From: Calditrichia bacterium
GTDB taxonomy: Bacteria > Calditrichota > Calditrichia > JAJRVZ01
Direction: 5' to 3'
Length of the DNA stretch: 25,074 bases
Assembly (NCBI GenBank): GCA_030634505.1
Contig: DAOWAQ010000001.1
Span: forward strand, 1-25,074
Both the position numbers and the translations under genes were made by a program. Positions 15,477 to 21,692 of this stretch are shown here, in pieces; position 1 is the first letter of the stretch, and the number at the start of each line of letters is the position of its first letter. Under the pieces are notes generated by a model. That model did not search any database and was not told the origin of the DNA. It was given only the letters and a program-made list of their open reading frames with translations.

Positions 15477-15479
15477 AAT
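15466..15479 (+). repeat. 14-bp direct repeat flanking the tRNA pair, copy 1
   Basis: AAGTTATTTGAAAT, covering the last codons and stop of the head morphogenesis gene. An identical copy lies at 15639-15652, just after the second tRNA. Confidence 0.9.
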
Positions 15480-15483
15480 AAAT

Positions 15484-15555
15484 AGTATTATAGCTCAGTG
15501 GTAGAGCAGTTCCCTGATACGGAAAAGGTCACAGGTTCAAATCCTGTTAATACTA
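15484..15555 (+). tRNA. tRNA-Ile (GAT)
   Basis: A full cloverleaf: acceptor AGTATTA / TAATACT (7 bp), D arm GCTC-AGTGGTA-GAGC, anticodon loop CTGATAC with GAT at 15516-15518, variable AGGTC, T arm ACAGG-TTCAAAT-CCTGT, discriminator A15555. The 27:43 pair is a G/A mismatch. CCA is not encoded. An isoleucine tRNA fits the A+T-rich, Ile-rich phage genes nearby. Confidence 0.9.
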
Positions 15556-15563
15556 CTAAATAT

Positions 15564-15636
15564 TGCTGGGTGGAGCAGTTGGCAGCTTAACAGGCTCATA
15601 ACCTGGAGGTCGCGGGTTCGAATCCCGCCCCGGCTA
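15564..15636 (+). tRNA. tRNA-Met (CAT)
   Basis: Acceptor TGCTGGG / CCCGGCT with an unpaired 1:72 position (T/T) and one G-T pair; D arm GAGC-AGTTGGCA-GCTT; anticodon loop CTCATAA with CAT at 15597-15599; variable AGGTC; T arm GCGGG-TTCGAAT-CCCGC; discriminator A15636. The open 1:72 pair is an initiator trait, but the three G-C pairs of initiator anticodon stems are not complete. It could be elongator, initiator-like, or an Ile tRNA with a lysidine-modified CAT. Confidence 0.88.
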
Positions 15637-15638
15637 CA

Positions 15639-15652
15639 AAGTTATTTGAAAT
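15639..15652 (+). repeat. 14-bp direct repeat flanking the tRNA pair, copy 2
   Basis: Identical to 15466-15479. On the other strand this copy encodes the last residues and stop of the 68-aa minus-strand ORF. Confidence 0.9.
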
Positions 15653-15848
15653 TATGTAATATTTTATTGGCGATATTTAAATCGTCAGGCACGTATTCTG
15701 TAACAATATGGATGCTGGCGCTAATAGTCGATGAGTCAGATATTGATCTAAAATATACATCAATACTTGTCATTTCGAATTTATTTGGTTCTGATACGGT
15801 AGATACATTTACATAGTTTCTACTTATACTGTCTATTAAAATTTGCAT
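15642..15848 (-). CDS. small minus-strand protein of unknown function (68 aa)
   Basis: The only minus-strand ORF not lying over a plus-strand gene. It reads MQILIDSISRNYVNVS, then FEMTSIDVYFRSISD and SASIHIVTEYVPDDL, a credible small folded beta protein with no low-complexity character and no cysteines. Support comes from its own promoter at 16045-16076 and a structured leader of about 190 bases. AAAAGAACG lies just upstream of its ATG but no true Shine-Dalgarno is present. The 3' end lies in the second 14-bp repeat, and transcription would then run antisense through the tRNA pair. No family is recognised. A small regulator, superinfection-immunity protein or toxin-like product are all possible; none can be shown. 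Confidence 0.55.
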   Translation of the reverse strand: MQILIDSISRNYVNVSTVSEPNKFEMTSIDVYFRSISDSSTISASIHIVTEYVPDDLNIANKILHNFK

Positions 15849-16038
15849 AATACGTTCTTTTAATTATTGAAGTATGTTCATCCAGCAAACAGATTGAGAA
15901 GGAGTATTGACTTACTCACTCATTTAAATAATTGTTAACAACTTATTTAAAGTCTCAATCTGTCGGTGCGCAAAGAACGAATTGTTTTACCGCACTTTAT
16001 CCAGTTCTCCAATGGATGTCAACCCATTGCTTTATGGC
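15849..16038 (-). ncRNA. structured leader RNA of the minus-strand ORF (predicted)
   Basis: Nested inverted repeats fill this stretch: CGTTCTTT (15853-15860) with AAAGAACG (15972-15979); ACAGATTGAGA (15889-15899) with TCTCAATCTGT (15953-15963), a perfect 11 bp; TTTAAATAA (15923-15931) with TTATTTAAA (15943-15951); and the central palindrome TTGTTAACAA (15932-15941). CAATGG/CCATTG (16010-16029) and GTGCG/CGCAC (15966-15995) form further hairpins. The outermost pairing would bury the region just before the ORF's ATG, and the GTGCG/CGCAC hairpin would compete with it. The strand of the active RNA is inferred from the promoter. Confidence 0.55.
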
Positions 16039-16044
16039 ATACAA

Positions 16045-16076
16045 CAAAGGTAATATAAATATTAATAACAAACAAA
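16045..16076 (-). promoter_or_regulatory. Bacteroidota-type promoter on the minus strand
   Basis: Read on the minus strand: TTTG (16076-16073), 20 bases, then TACCTTTG (16052-16045). This is an exact fit to the Bacteroidota vegetative consensus TTTG-N19-21-TAnnTTTG. Transcription would start near 16038 and run left through the leader into the 68-aa ORF. Confidence 0.65.
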
Positions 16077-16086
16077 TTATAATACT

Positions 16087-16782
16087 ATGAAAAACGATGT
16101 AAGATATTTAAACTTCAAATTCGAAGTTAAAGCAGACTCTAAAGATGAAATGATTATCGAGGGTCACGGCGCTATTAAAAACGAAATTGACAGCTACAAA
16201 GAAGTTATAACCGATGGTGCATTCACTAAAACGTTATTGCAGCGCAAGGGAAGAATAGCATTTTGTTTGCAGCATGATATTTATAACCCGGTTGGGAAGG
16301 TGATGGAAATAAGAGAGGATGATAAAGGGTTGTTTGTAAAAGTGCGAATATCTGACTCAGAAGAGGGTGTTAAAACCAAAATACGCGAAAAGATATTGAA
16401 AGAAATGTCAATCGGGTATGTTACTATAGATGCCAAAAAAGGCGAAAAAGGTGGAGAGGATGTATTATTCTTAACTGAGATTAAATTATACGAAGTTTCA
16501 TTGGTAACAATTGCTGCAATGGAACATGCAATGATTGAGGCAATAAAAGCAGAAGGACAAAAAAACAGTGATGTTATTGAAGCCGAATTTGACAGGCTAA
16601 TAGGCATTACACGAAATACTGAGAAGAAATATGAAATCATGCAACTGAAAGCACTTGTTATGAGTTTGCCGTTAGATTCCAAAGGCACGGAAACGCCGCC
16701 AAAGAAAAAAGACACGAACAAAAATAAACCGCAAGTAAGAACAATTGATATGAAAGATTTTAATTTAAAAAAGAAAAAGTAA
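16087..16782 (+). CDS. HK97-family prohead protease
   Basis: A 231-residue maturation protease of the S78/HK97 type. Visible features are IIEGHGAIKNEIDSYKEVIT, the catalytic His63 in CLQHDIYNPVG, the catalytic Ser108 in EMSIGY, and YEVSLVTIAAM after it. It is expected to cut the scaffold or delta domain from the major capsid protein, whose gene begins 2 bases downstream, and then itself. The C-terminus is long and Lys-rich (PPKKKDTNKNKPQ), and may act as an internal scaffold extension. The start ATG16087 is the first after the structured intergenic region. Confidence 0.93.
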   Translation: MKNDVRYLNFKFEVKADSKDEMIIEGHGAIKNEIDSYKEVITDGAFTKTLLQRKGRIAFCLQHDIYNPVGKVMEIREDDKGLFVKVRISDSEEGVKTKIREKILKEMSIGYVTIDAKKGEKGGEDVLFLTEIKLYEVSLVTIAAMEHAMIEAIKAEGQKNSDVIEAEFDRLIGITRNTEKKYEIMQLKALVMSLPLDSKGTETPPKKKDTNKNKPQVRTIDMKDFNLKKKK

Positions 16783-16784
16783 AC

Positions 16785-18077
16785 ATGAAAAAGAAAAAGT
16801 TCGAAATCAAGGGATTCGAAGACGGTCAGGTTACGGGATTACAAGATTTGGTAGACCAGTTAACGATTCACTTAGGAGAAGAAGTAAAAGAGATTTTGGA
16901 TGATTATGCAGGGATTGCTGTTGTCGATGAATTAAGTGCTCTGTTATCAGCAGAGGAGGGAGACGATGGCAAATATAAAACCGAAATATTCACCAAAATG
17001 CAAGCGCAATTAGACCAAATTGCCACCGATCTAAAAAATGGACTCAAAGCTCAAATGAAAGCCGCTGAAACTCCAAAGGATTTCATTGCTGCTATTAGAG
17101 AGCTATTGGATTCGAAAGAATTCAAAGATGCAAAAAACGAAGGATTCACAAAAAAGAAAGTATTTGATGTAAAAGTTGATACTTCTGTGATTACCGGAGA
17201 TGTAAACAGAACTGTACAAAATTTAACCGTGTCTTTTGCTCCTGAAAATCAATTAGCTTTCATCCCTAATTTTGGGGCGGGTGGAACAATTGGTCAGGAC
17301 AAAAACCGTGTATTATGGGTAGAGGGTGCTTATACTTCTAACGTTGGATACGTTACAGAAGGAACAGGACAAGCAACTGCGGACACTGGTACTGCCGTAG
17401 AAAAAGGTCGTGAGATGGCAAAAATTTCCGCCAAACTCCCACTGACTTCCGAAATGTTGGAAGATGCTGATTATGTTGCTAGTGCTTTCCGTACTAAATT
17501 GCAAGAAAAATCATTACTATTTACCGATGGTGAGGCTTATGACGGCGATGGATCAGACGGAGGTAATCCTAAACATATTTACGGTATCCAAGGACATGCA
17601 ACTGCGTTTAATGCAACTACTGCCGGGGTAAATGCCACTGTGGATGTACCTAATATTGGAGATGCTGTTGATGCTGGTATTTTGCAATGTGAAAAATCAA
17701 ATTTCAGATCAAGTAACATTCTTTGGTTGAATCCATCTGATTTTTACAAATGGAAAAAAACCAAAACTACTGACGGGGATTATGTTTTCGTTAAGGATAT
17801 TAATGGTACATACAGCGTTGCCGGATTACGTGTAATCCGTTCAAACCGTATTACTGCTAATACTATGTTATTGGCCGATACTTCAAAACTACAATACTGG
17901 ACTAAGCGTATGCCAGAAATCAAATTCAGTCAAATGAATGGTTCTGATTTCGTGAATGACGCTTGGACTGCTGTATTGTTTGTACGTTCTCAGGTTGTTG
18001 TTGAAGCACAGGATAAATTATCGTTGATTTATTTCAGTGATGTTGATGCTGCTGTTGATTCACTTGAAAAACTATAG
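16785..18077 (+). CDS. major capsid protein, HK97 fold
   Basis: A 430-residue protein directly after the prohead protease. Residues 1 to about 130 are charged and helical (VDQLTIHLGEEVKEILDDYA, later AIRELLDSKEFKDAKNEGF), as expected for the delta/scaffold region removed during maturation. The rest is the HK97 capsid domain: KNRVLWVEGAYTSNVGYVTE, KISAKLPLTSEMLEDADYVA, NILWLNPSDFYKWK, GLRVIRSNRI and AWTAVLFVRSQVVVEAQD. It should form the icosahedral shell. The cleavage site cannot be fixed by eye. Confidence 0.93.
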   Translation: MKKKKFEIKGFEDGQVTGLQDLVDQLTIHLGEEVKEILDDYAGIAVVDELSALLSAEEGDDGKYKTEIFTKMQAQLDQIATDLKNGLKAQMKAAETPKDFIAAIRELLDSKEFKDAKNEGFTKKKVFDVKVDTSVITGDVNRTVQNLTVSFAPENQLAFIPNFGAGGTIGQDKNRVLWVEGAYTSNVGYVTEGTGQATADTGTAVEKGREMAKISAKLPLTSEMLEDADYVASAFRTKLQEKSLLFTDGEAYDGDGSDGGNPKHIYGIQGHATAFNATTAGVNATVDVPNIGDAVDAGILQCEKSNFRSSNILWLNPSDFYKWKKTKTTDGDYVFVKDINGTYSVAGLRVIRSNRITANTMLLADTSKLQYWTKRMPEIKFSQMNGSDFVNDAWTAVLFVRSQVVVEAQDKLSLIYFSDVDAAVDSLEKL

Positions 18078-18089
18078 GAGGGTAAAATC

Positions 18090-18500
18090 ATGAGAAAATT
18101 ACTAATTTTAACAAGTTTGATTTTATTTGCCGTTGTAGCAATGGCACAAACTGCTGGAAGTTTTGTAAGTTTAGTAGCTGATACTACTACAGATGCAGAG
18201 ACAGAATACATGATTATTAGTTCGCCTAAACAGTTAACTAAAAATTATGTTGTGACCATGTTTCTAATCCCAACTAACGAATCTGGAACTGCGACGGTGA
18301 CATCAACACCTCAAGGATCAGATGATAATTCTGTTTTTTTCGATTTGGCATCAGCAACTACCGTCAATACTGCTGGTACAGTTGCGAATTCTATATATGA
18401 ATATGCGAATGCCAATTTCGAGTACTACAGACTTAAACTAGTGAGCACTGGAACTGGTGTTACTAGTTTTACGGGGAAGCTTGGATTGAAGCGAAAATAG
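18090..18500 (+). CDS. exported beta-rich protein in the capsid operon
   Basis: A 136-residue protein with a clear signal peptide, MRKLLILTSLILFAVVAMAQ, probably cut before Gln. The mature part is beta-rich and Thr/Ser-rich (FVSLVADTTTDAETEYMII, ending FTGKLGLKRK). It has the best Shine-Dalgarno in the head block, AGGAGGG at 18076-18082, 7 bases before ATG18090, suggesting high expression. This position normally holds a capsid decoration gene, yet a signal peptide implies export. It may be an envelope protein that rides on late expression, or the N-terminus may serve another purpose. No family recognised. Confidence 0.7.
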   Translation: MRKLLILTSLILFAVVAMAQTAGSFVSLVADTTTDAETEYMIISSPKQLTKNYVVTMFLIPTNESGTATVTSTPQGSDDNSVFFDLASATTVNTAGTVANSIYEYANANFEYYRLKLVSTGTGVTSFTGKLGLKRK

Positions 18501-18541
18501 CCTAAATGGTGAAACCGGGAGTTCGATTCTCTCGGTAGGCA
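18500..18541 (+). ncRNA. tRNA-like minihelix (internally deleted tRNA, Leu-like ends)
   Basis: GCCTA (18500-18504) pairs with TAGGC (18536-18540); CCGGGAG (18515-18521) pairs with CTCTCGG (18529-18535) around the T-loop TTCGATT (18522-18528). Together this is 12 bp, the length of a tRNA acceptor plus T stem, with a 10-base bulge AATGGTGAAA. The 5' part resembles the start of a tRNA-Leu up to the D arm; the anticodon and variable arms are absent. It begins at the last base of the upstream stop codon. It may be a decayed tRNA, an attachment-site remnant, or a functional mimic. Confidence 0.5.
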
Positions 18542-18568
18542 CAAATTATTTAAAAACAAAGAATCATT

Positions 18569-18820
18569 ATGATTAGGAAATACAAGGTTGGAAAAGGATA
18601 TTGTGGTATTGAAAAGGGGACAATACTTGAAAGAGATGATTCAAAATCACGAACTATTGTGATGTTAAAAAAGGGATATTACACAGAATATAATCCGATA
18701 GAAAAAGCGAAAAGGCAAATAGGCGGATTAAAAAATGTTGTAAAAGCCAAGATTGAAAAGGGACTGGATTATATTCAGAATAAGATTGAACCGGGGGTTA
18801 AAAAACGTAAAACAAAATAG
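18569..18820 (+). CDS. small basic protein of unknown function
   Basis: An 83-residue, strongly basic protein (MIRKYKVGKGYCGIEKGTIL, ending GVKKRKTK). The first half could be a small beta barrel; the second half is a charged helix. The gene lies between the exported protein and the head-tail connector, and ends 2 bases before the connector start. No known family seen. Confidence 0.6.
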   Translation: MIRKYKVGKGYCGIEKGTILERDDSKSRTIVMLKKGYYTEYNPIEKAKRQIGGLKNVVKAKIEKGLDYIQNKIEPGVKKRKTK

Positions 18821-18822
18821 TC

Positions 18823-19356
18823 ATGCAAATTAATTATTCAAATGAAGGAGCAGAACCCATAGATTTAGCAACTGCAAAGAGTTGGTTAAAAGTTGATTTT
18901 ACAGATGAGGATGATTTGATCACTTTATTGATAGGGGAAATTAGGGGCTTAGCTGAAGAGGTGGCCGGAAGATCATTTGTGACAAAAACAATCACATACT
19001 TTGAAACAGACAGGGATATTATCAAGGACTGGATAAAATTACCATACCCGGATCACAATGCAATTACAGAAGTGATATTGGACGGAGGAGAAGTAACCAG
19101 TGATAGTTATTCTGTTACCGGATTCAAACAAAAATACATAAAAATTACAGGTGCTGTAACAACATCTGATACATTAAACGATAGTGGATTAAAGGTAACA
19201 TATACTGTTCTTGCCACTCTTCCGAAAGGGTTTAAAATGGCTATGCTTTGTGAAATAGCAGAGAAATATGAAAGACGGGGTAATACATCGGAGCAGTCTG
19301 CGAATAAATTATCCAGTAGCTTCATGAGTTATATCAGCACAATAAAAATATATTAA
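18823..19356 (+). CDS. head-tail connector protein, gp6/gp15-like
   Basis: A 177-residue protein. The N-terminal pattern EPIDLATAKSWLKVDFTDED, then DLITLLIGEIRGLAEEVAGR and SFVTKTITYF, is typical of the HK97 gp6 family of head-tail adaptors. Members form the ring that docks beneath the portal and seals the channel. LPYPDHNAITEVILDGGE and LKVTYTVLATLPKGFKMAM match the later part of the family. It lies 2 bases after the previous gene and 3 before the closure protein gene, in the standard order. Confidence 0.88.
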   Translation: MQINYSNEGAEPIDLATAKSWLKVDFTDEDDLITLLIGEIRGLAEEVAGRSFVTKTITYFETDRDIIKDWIKLPYPDHNAITEVILDGGEVTSDSYSVTGFKQKYIKITGAVTTSDTLNDSGLKVTYTVLATLPKGFKMAMLCEIAEKYERRGNTSEQSANKLSSSFMSYISTIKIY

Positions 19357-19359
19357 TTA

Positions 19360-19689
19360 ATGGAAATTGGTAAACTAAATAGAAGGATTACAATAACCAC
19401 GTATGCAGCATCAAGCGAAACTCCGTCTGGTGGCACGATTAAGGGGGCGTCGTCAACAAATGAGACATGGTGCAATGCAAAGCCATTACGACAAAAAGAA
19501 AGTGTGTTATATGGCCTTAAAATTGGTCAACGGGGATATAAATTCGGATTTAGATACGAAGCTGGGGTAGATATGGGGCAAACAAATGAATTAACCTACG
19601 AGGGGAGAAGGTTTAGAATAATTCAGGTATTAGAGATTGATGAAGCAAAACGAATGATAATAGTAATTGCAAATGAGCGTACAAATTAA
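19360..19689 (+). CDS. head closure / head-tail joining protein, SPP1 gp16-like
   Basis: A 109-residue protein of the Phage_H_T_join type: MEIGKLNRRITI at the N-terminus, then ETPSGGTIKGASSTNETWC, and the closing FRIIQVLEIDEAKRMIIVIA. Family members form the second connector ring that stops DNA from leaking and gives the tail a landing surface. The length and position, directly after the gp6-like adaptor, agree. It overlaps the next gene by 17 bases. Confidence 0.88.
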   Translation: MEIGKLNRRITITTYAASSETPSGGTIKGASSTNETWCNAKPLRQKESVLYGLKIGQRGYKFGFRYEAGVDMGQTNELTYEGRRFRIIQVLEIDEAKRMIIVIANERTN

Positions 19690-20119
19690 ATTAGATCCAT
19701 TTAGTCACAAGAAATTGAAACATAAATTCAAAGTTCTTGGCAGGATTTACCCGGATGAAACATTCCGGGCTATTATCAAGATATTGTTTGATATGAAACG
19801 TCTTGCACAGCAGAAATTAAAGAGGGATGGTCATATTATAACAGCTCGATTGCGGAATTCATTGTTTGTACAAACACTTCGTAATAAGTTTTCCAACAGG
19901 GCCAATAATAAACCTGTGTACAGCGATAAAGATGGGAATGTTTTTAAATCTAAAATAAGAGTTCGGCTGAAACAATTACAGGGTGCATTCGGGACTAATG
20001 TTATATATGCGGGATTTATTGAAAATCTTGATTCTTATATAGAGTGGGCTATTCAGAATGTTGATGTAAATAAGCGGTTGCGTGAAATAACTGATAATGC
20101 GAGGAAGAAAATAAAATGA
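19673..20119 (+). CDS. HK97 gp10-like tail completion component
   Basis: A 149-residue basic protein (many Lys/Arg in the first two thirds) in the place of HK97 gp10: after the closure protein and before the tail terminator. LKRDGHIITARLRNSLFVQT and GAFGTNVIYAGFIENLDSYI match the 'TGxLrnSi' and 'vgtnvxYAxyvE' pattern of that family. I start it at ATG19673; a TTG at 19667 is less likely. It overlaps the next gene by 4 bases. Confidence 0.82.
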   Translation: MSVQIKLDPFSHKKLKHKFKVLGRIYPDETFRAIIKILFDMKRLAQQKLKRDGHIITARLRNSLFVQTLRNKFSNRANNKPVYSDKDGNVFKSKIRVRLKQLQGAFGTNVIYAGFIENLDSYIEWAIQNVDVNKRLREITDNARKKIK

Positions 20120-20523
20120 AAGATGTAAGGAAACAGTTATCTATAGCTTTGGTTGCAGCAATAAAAGCAGCAATACCGGGGAGGAATGTTTACACTAAAG
20201 TTCCTAAAAATGTGACATATCCTTATGTTTTCATTGCTGCTATGTATGATATTGAAGATGGCCCTAAAAATCAATTTTTCTATCAATATGATACTACCAT
20301 AGAGGTTGTTTACGAAAATGTCGATGCAAAAGATGATATGTGGGATGATGTTGATGCAATAAAAGGATTAATTAATAATGATGTACCATTTTCATTGACA
20401 GATAACTTTAAAATAATGCAAGCCACATTAATTGAAACAGACGAAACGGAAGATTTGGTAGACAGTTTATCTGTGGACATAACGGATATACGAGTAAATT
20501 TTGAAATCGAAGATAATAATTAA
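20116..20523 (+). CDS. tail terminator / tail completion protein
   Basis: A 135-residue acidic protein with MKDVRKQLSIALVAAIKAAI at the N-terminus and VYTKVPKNVTYPYVFIAAMY, equivalent to the 'vfdxvPxxxxyPYvvig' segment of the DUF3168/lambda gpU-like family. YQYDTTIEVVYENVDAKDDM follows. Such proteins cap the tail tube when it reaches full length and join it to the connector. Position before the tail tube gene agrees. The ATGA overlap couples it to the gp10-like gene. Confidence 0.8.
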   Translation: MKDVRKQLSIALVAAIKAAIPGRNVYTKVPKNVTYPYVFIAAMYDIEDGPKNQFFYQYDTTIEVVYENVDAKDDMWDDVDAIKGLINNDVPFSLTDNFKIMQATLIETDETEDLVDSLSVDITDIRVNFEIEDNN

Positions 20524-20537
20524 AAAAATTAGAAATT

Positions 20538-21245
20538 ATGGCAACAAAAGTAGGAACACTAGTAAAATTGAAAATCGGAACTATCTTTATGGTAGGGGAA
20601 ATGTCAAACAGTATGGCTTCTGTTGCTGCTTTGATTGAAGTTAGTTCGAAAGCATCAGGGAGAGCATCTAATTTCGAGTACGGAAGGATTGCAGAAACAC
20701 TTTCTGCTAGTTCGATTGGTTCGTCTGATGCAGCTATTGCAACATATAATTTTAAACAAGCATTAGCAGCACAAAAGGCAGGGACAAAGGTTGAAATTGC
20801 AATAACTGAATATACATCTGGGGCTGCGCCCGTTGCAGGGGCAATTATCATATCAGGGACAGTGCTTATTGGCAATGTATCCCAGGAGAATCCAGACAAC
20901 GAAAAACTAACATTTAGTCTGGAAATGACATTTGACGGATTTTCGAGAGTTGAAACTAATCCGGCAACTGACTTCTTGGCTTATTCTTTCCCAGAACAAA
21001 CAGGGGAAGCAACAATTAATACAGGAGCTCACACGGTTGCAATAGAAGTAGCCAACGGAATAGACGTAACAGGATTGATTGCAACATTTATTGCATCAGG
21101 ATTATCTGTTGTAGATGTTTCAGATGCAGTACAAACAAGTGGGACTACTGTGAATAATTTTACAAACCCGGTAGTATATACAATAACAGCGGCTGACGGA
21201 TCAACAGAACAGGATTGGACTGTAACTGTGACTGTAGCTTCATAA
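20538..21245 (+). CDS. major tail tube protein with C-terminal Ig-like domain
   Basis: A 235-residue protein. Residues 1-140 are the tube domain (MATKVGTLVKLKIGTIFMVG, KASGRASNFEYGRIAETLSA, SQENPDNEKLTFSLEMTFDG). Residues 145-235 form an immunoglobulin-like domain (FLAYSFPEQTGEATI, VEVANGIDVTGLIATF-like segment, NPVVYTITAADGSTEQDW) of the kind often placed on phage tail tubes, where it projects from the surface. The next gene repeats the tube domain without the Ig part. The tube guides DNA from head to cell and its monomers stack around the tape measure. Confidence 0.85.
   Translation: MATKVGTLVKLKIGTIFMVGEMSNSMASVAALIEVSSKASGRASNFEYGRIAETLSASSIGSSDAAIATYNFKQALAAQKAGTKVEIAITEYTSGAAPVAGAIIISGTVLIGNVSQENPDNEKLTFSLEMTFDGFSRVETNPATDFLAYSFPEQTGEATINTGAHTVAIEVANGIDVTGLIATFIASGLSVVDVSDAVQTSGTTVNNFTNPVVYTITAADGSTEQDWTVTVTVAS
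20877..20924 (+). repeat. 48-bp exact repeat in tail tube genes, copy 1
   Basis: Identical base for base to 21603-21650, beginning GTATCCCAGGAGAATCC. Neighbouring parts of the two genes differ at many synonymous sites, so this block looks like recent gene conversion. Confidence 0.9.
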
Positions 21246-21260
21246 AAAAAACAAATAATT

Positions 21261-21692
21261 ATGGCAACAAAAGTAGGAACATTCGTAAAGATCAAAATTG
21301 CAACTAAATTCATGGTTGGAGAATTATCTCAAAGCATGGCATCGGTTGTGAATTTGATTGACATTAGCTCAAAGGCATCTGGCCGAGCATCGAACTTTGA
21401 GTATGGAAGATTGGCCGAAACACTTTCGGTTAGTTCTATTGGAACAACAGACGCAAGTGAAAGTGCTGAGAATTGGAAAGATGCACAGGCAGCACAAGTA
21501 GCAGGAACGAAAGTGGCCGTTACTATTTCTGAGTATGATTCCGATGGTGTGTTAGTTCCCGGAGCAATCATTATATCTTCGAGTACAGTGCTTATCGGTA
21601 ACGTATCCCAGGAGAATCCAGACAACGAAAAACTAACATTTAGTCTGGAATTAACATTTGACGGAGAAGTAACAGTTGGAACTAATGCGTAA
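21261..21692 (+). CDS. second tail tube protein, no Ig domain
   Basis: A 143-residue paralogue of the gene upstream: same start MATKVGT, same KASGRASNFEYGR and SQENPDNEKLTFSLE blocks, ending at DGEVTVGTNA where the first copy continues into its Ig-like domain. A 48-base stretch is identical in the two genes. Both lie 14-16 bases after the previous stop with similar leaders. It may mix into the tube with the longer form, or form one end of the tail. Both copies appear intact. Confidence 0.85.
   Translation: MATKVGTFVKIKIATKFMVGELSQSMASVVNLIDISSKASGRASNFEYGRLAETLSVSSIGTTDASESAENWKDAQAAQVAGTKVAVTISEYDSDGVLVPGAIIISSSTVLIGNVSQENPDNEKLTFSLELTFDGEVTVGTNA
21603..21650 (+). repeat. 48-bp exact repeat in tail tube genes, copy 2
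   Basis: Partner of 20877-20924. The repeat lies near the point where the two proteins stop being homologous. Confidence 0.9.

Noticed and set aside
16281..16721. 146-codon minus-strand open frame opposite the prohead protease
   Set aside because: The protease has both catalytic residues in the plus frame. The minus-strand promoter at 16045-16076 lies downstream of this frame and cannot serve it.
18500..18541. A complete tRNA gene at this place
   Set aside because: There are only about 42 bases. No anticodon stem-loop or variable arm can be drawn, so it is listed as a tRNA-like element and not a tRNA.
20538..21692. Tail sheath and tube of a contractile tail
   Set aside because: The two genes are paralogues of tube size. 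No protein of sheath size or with sheath motifs is present, which supports a non-contractile tail.
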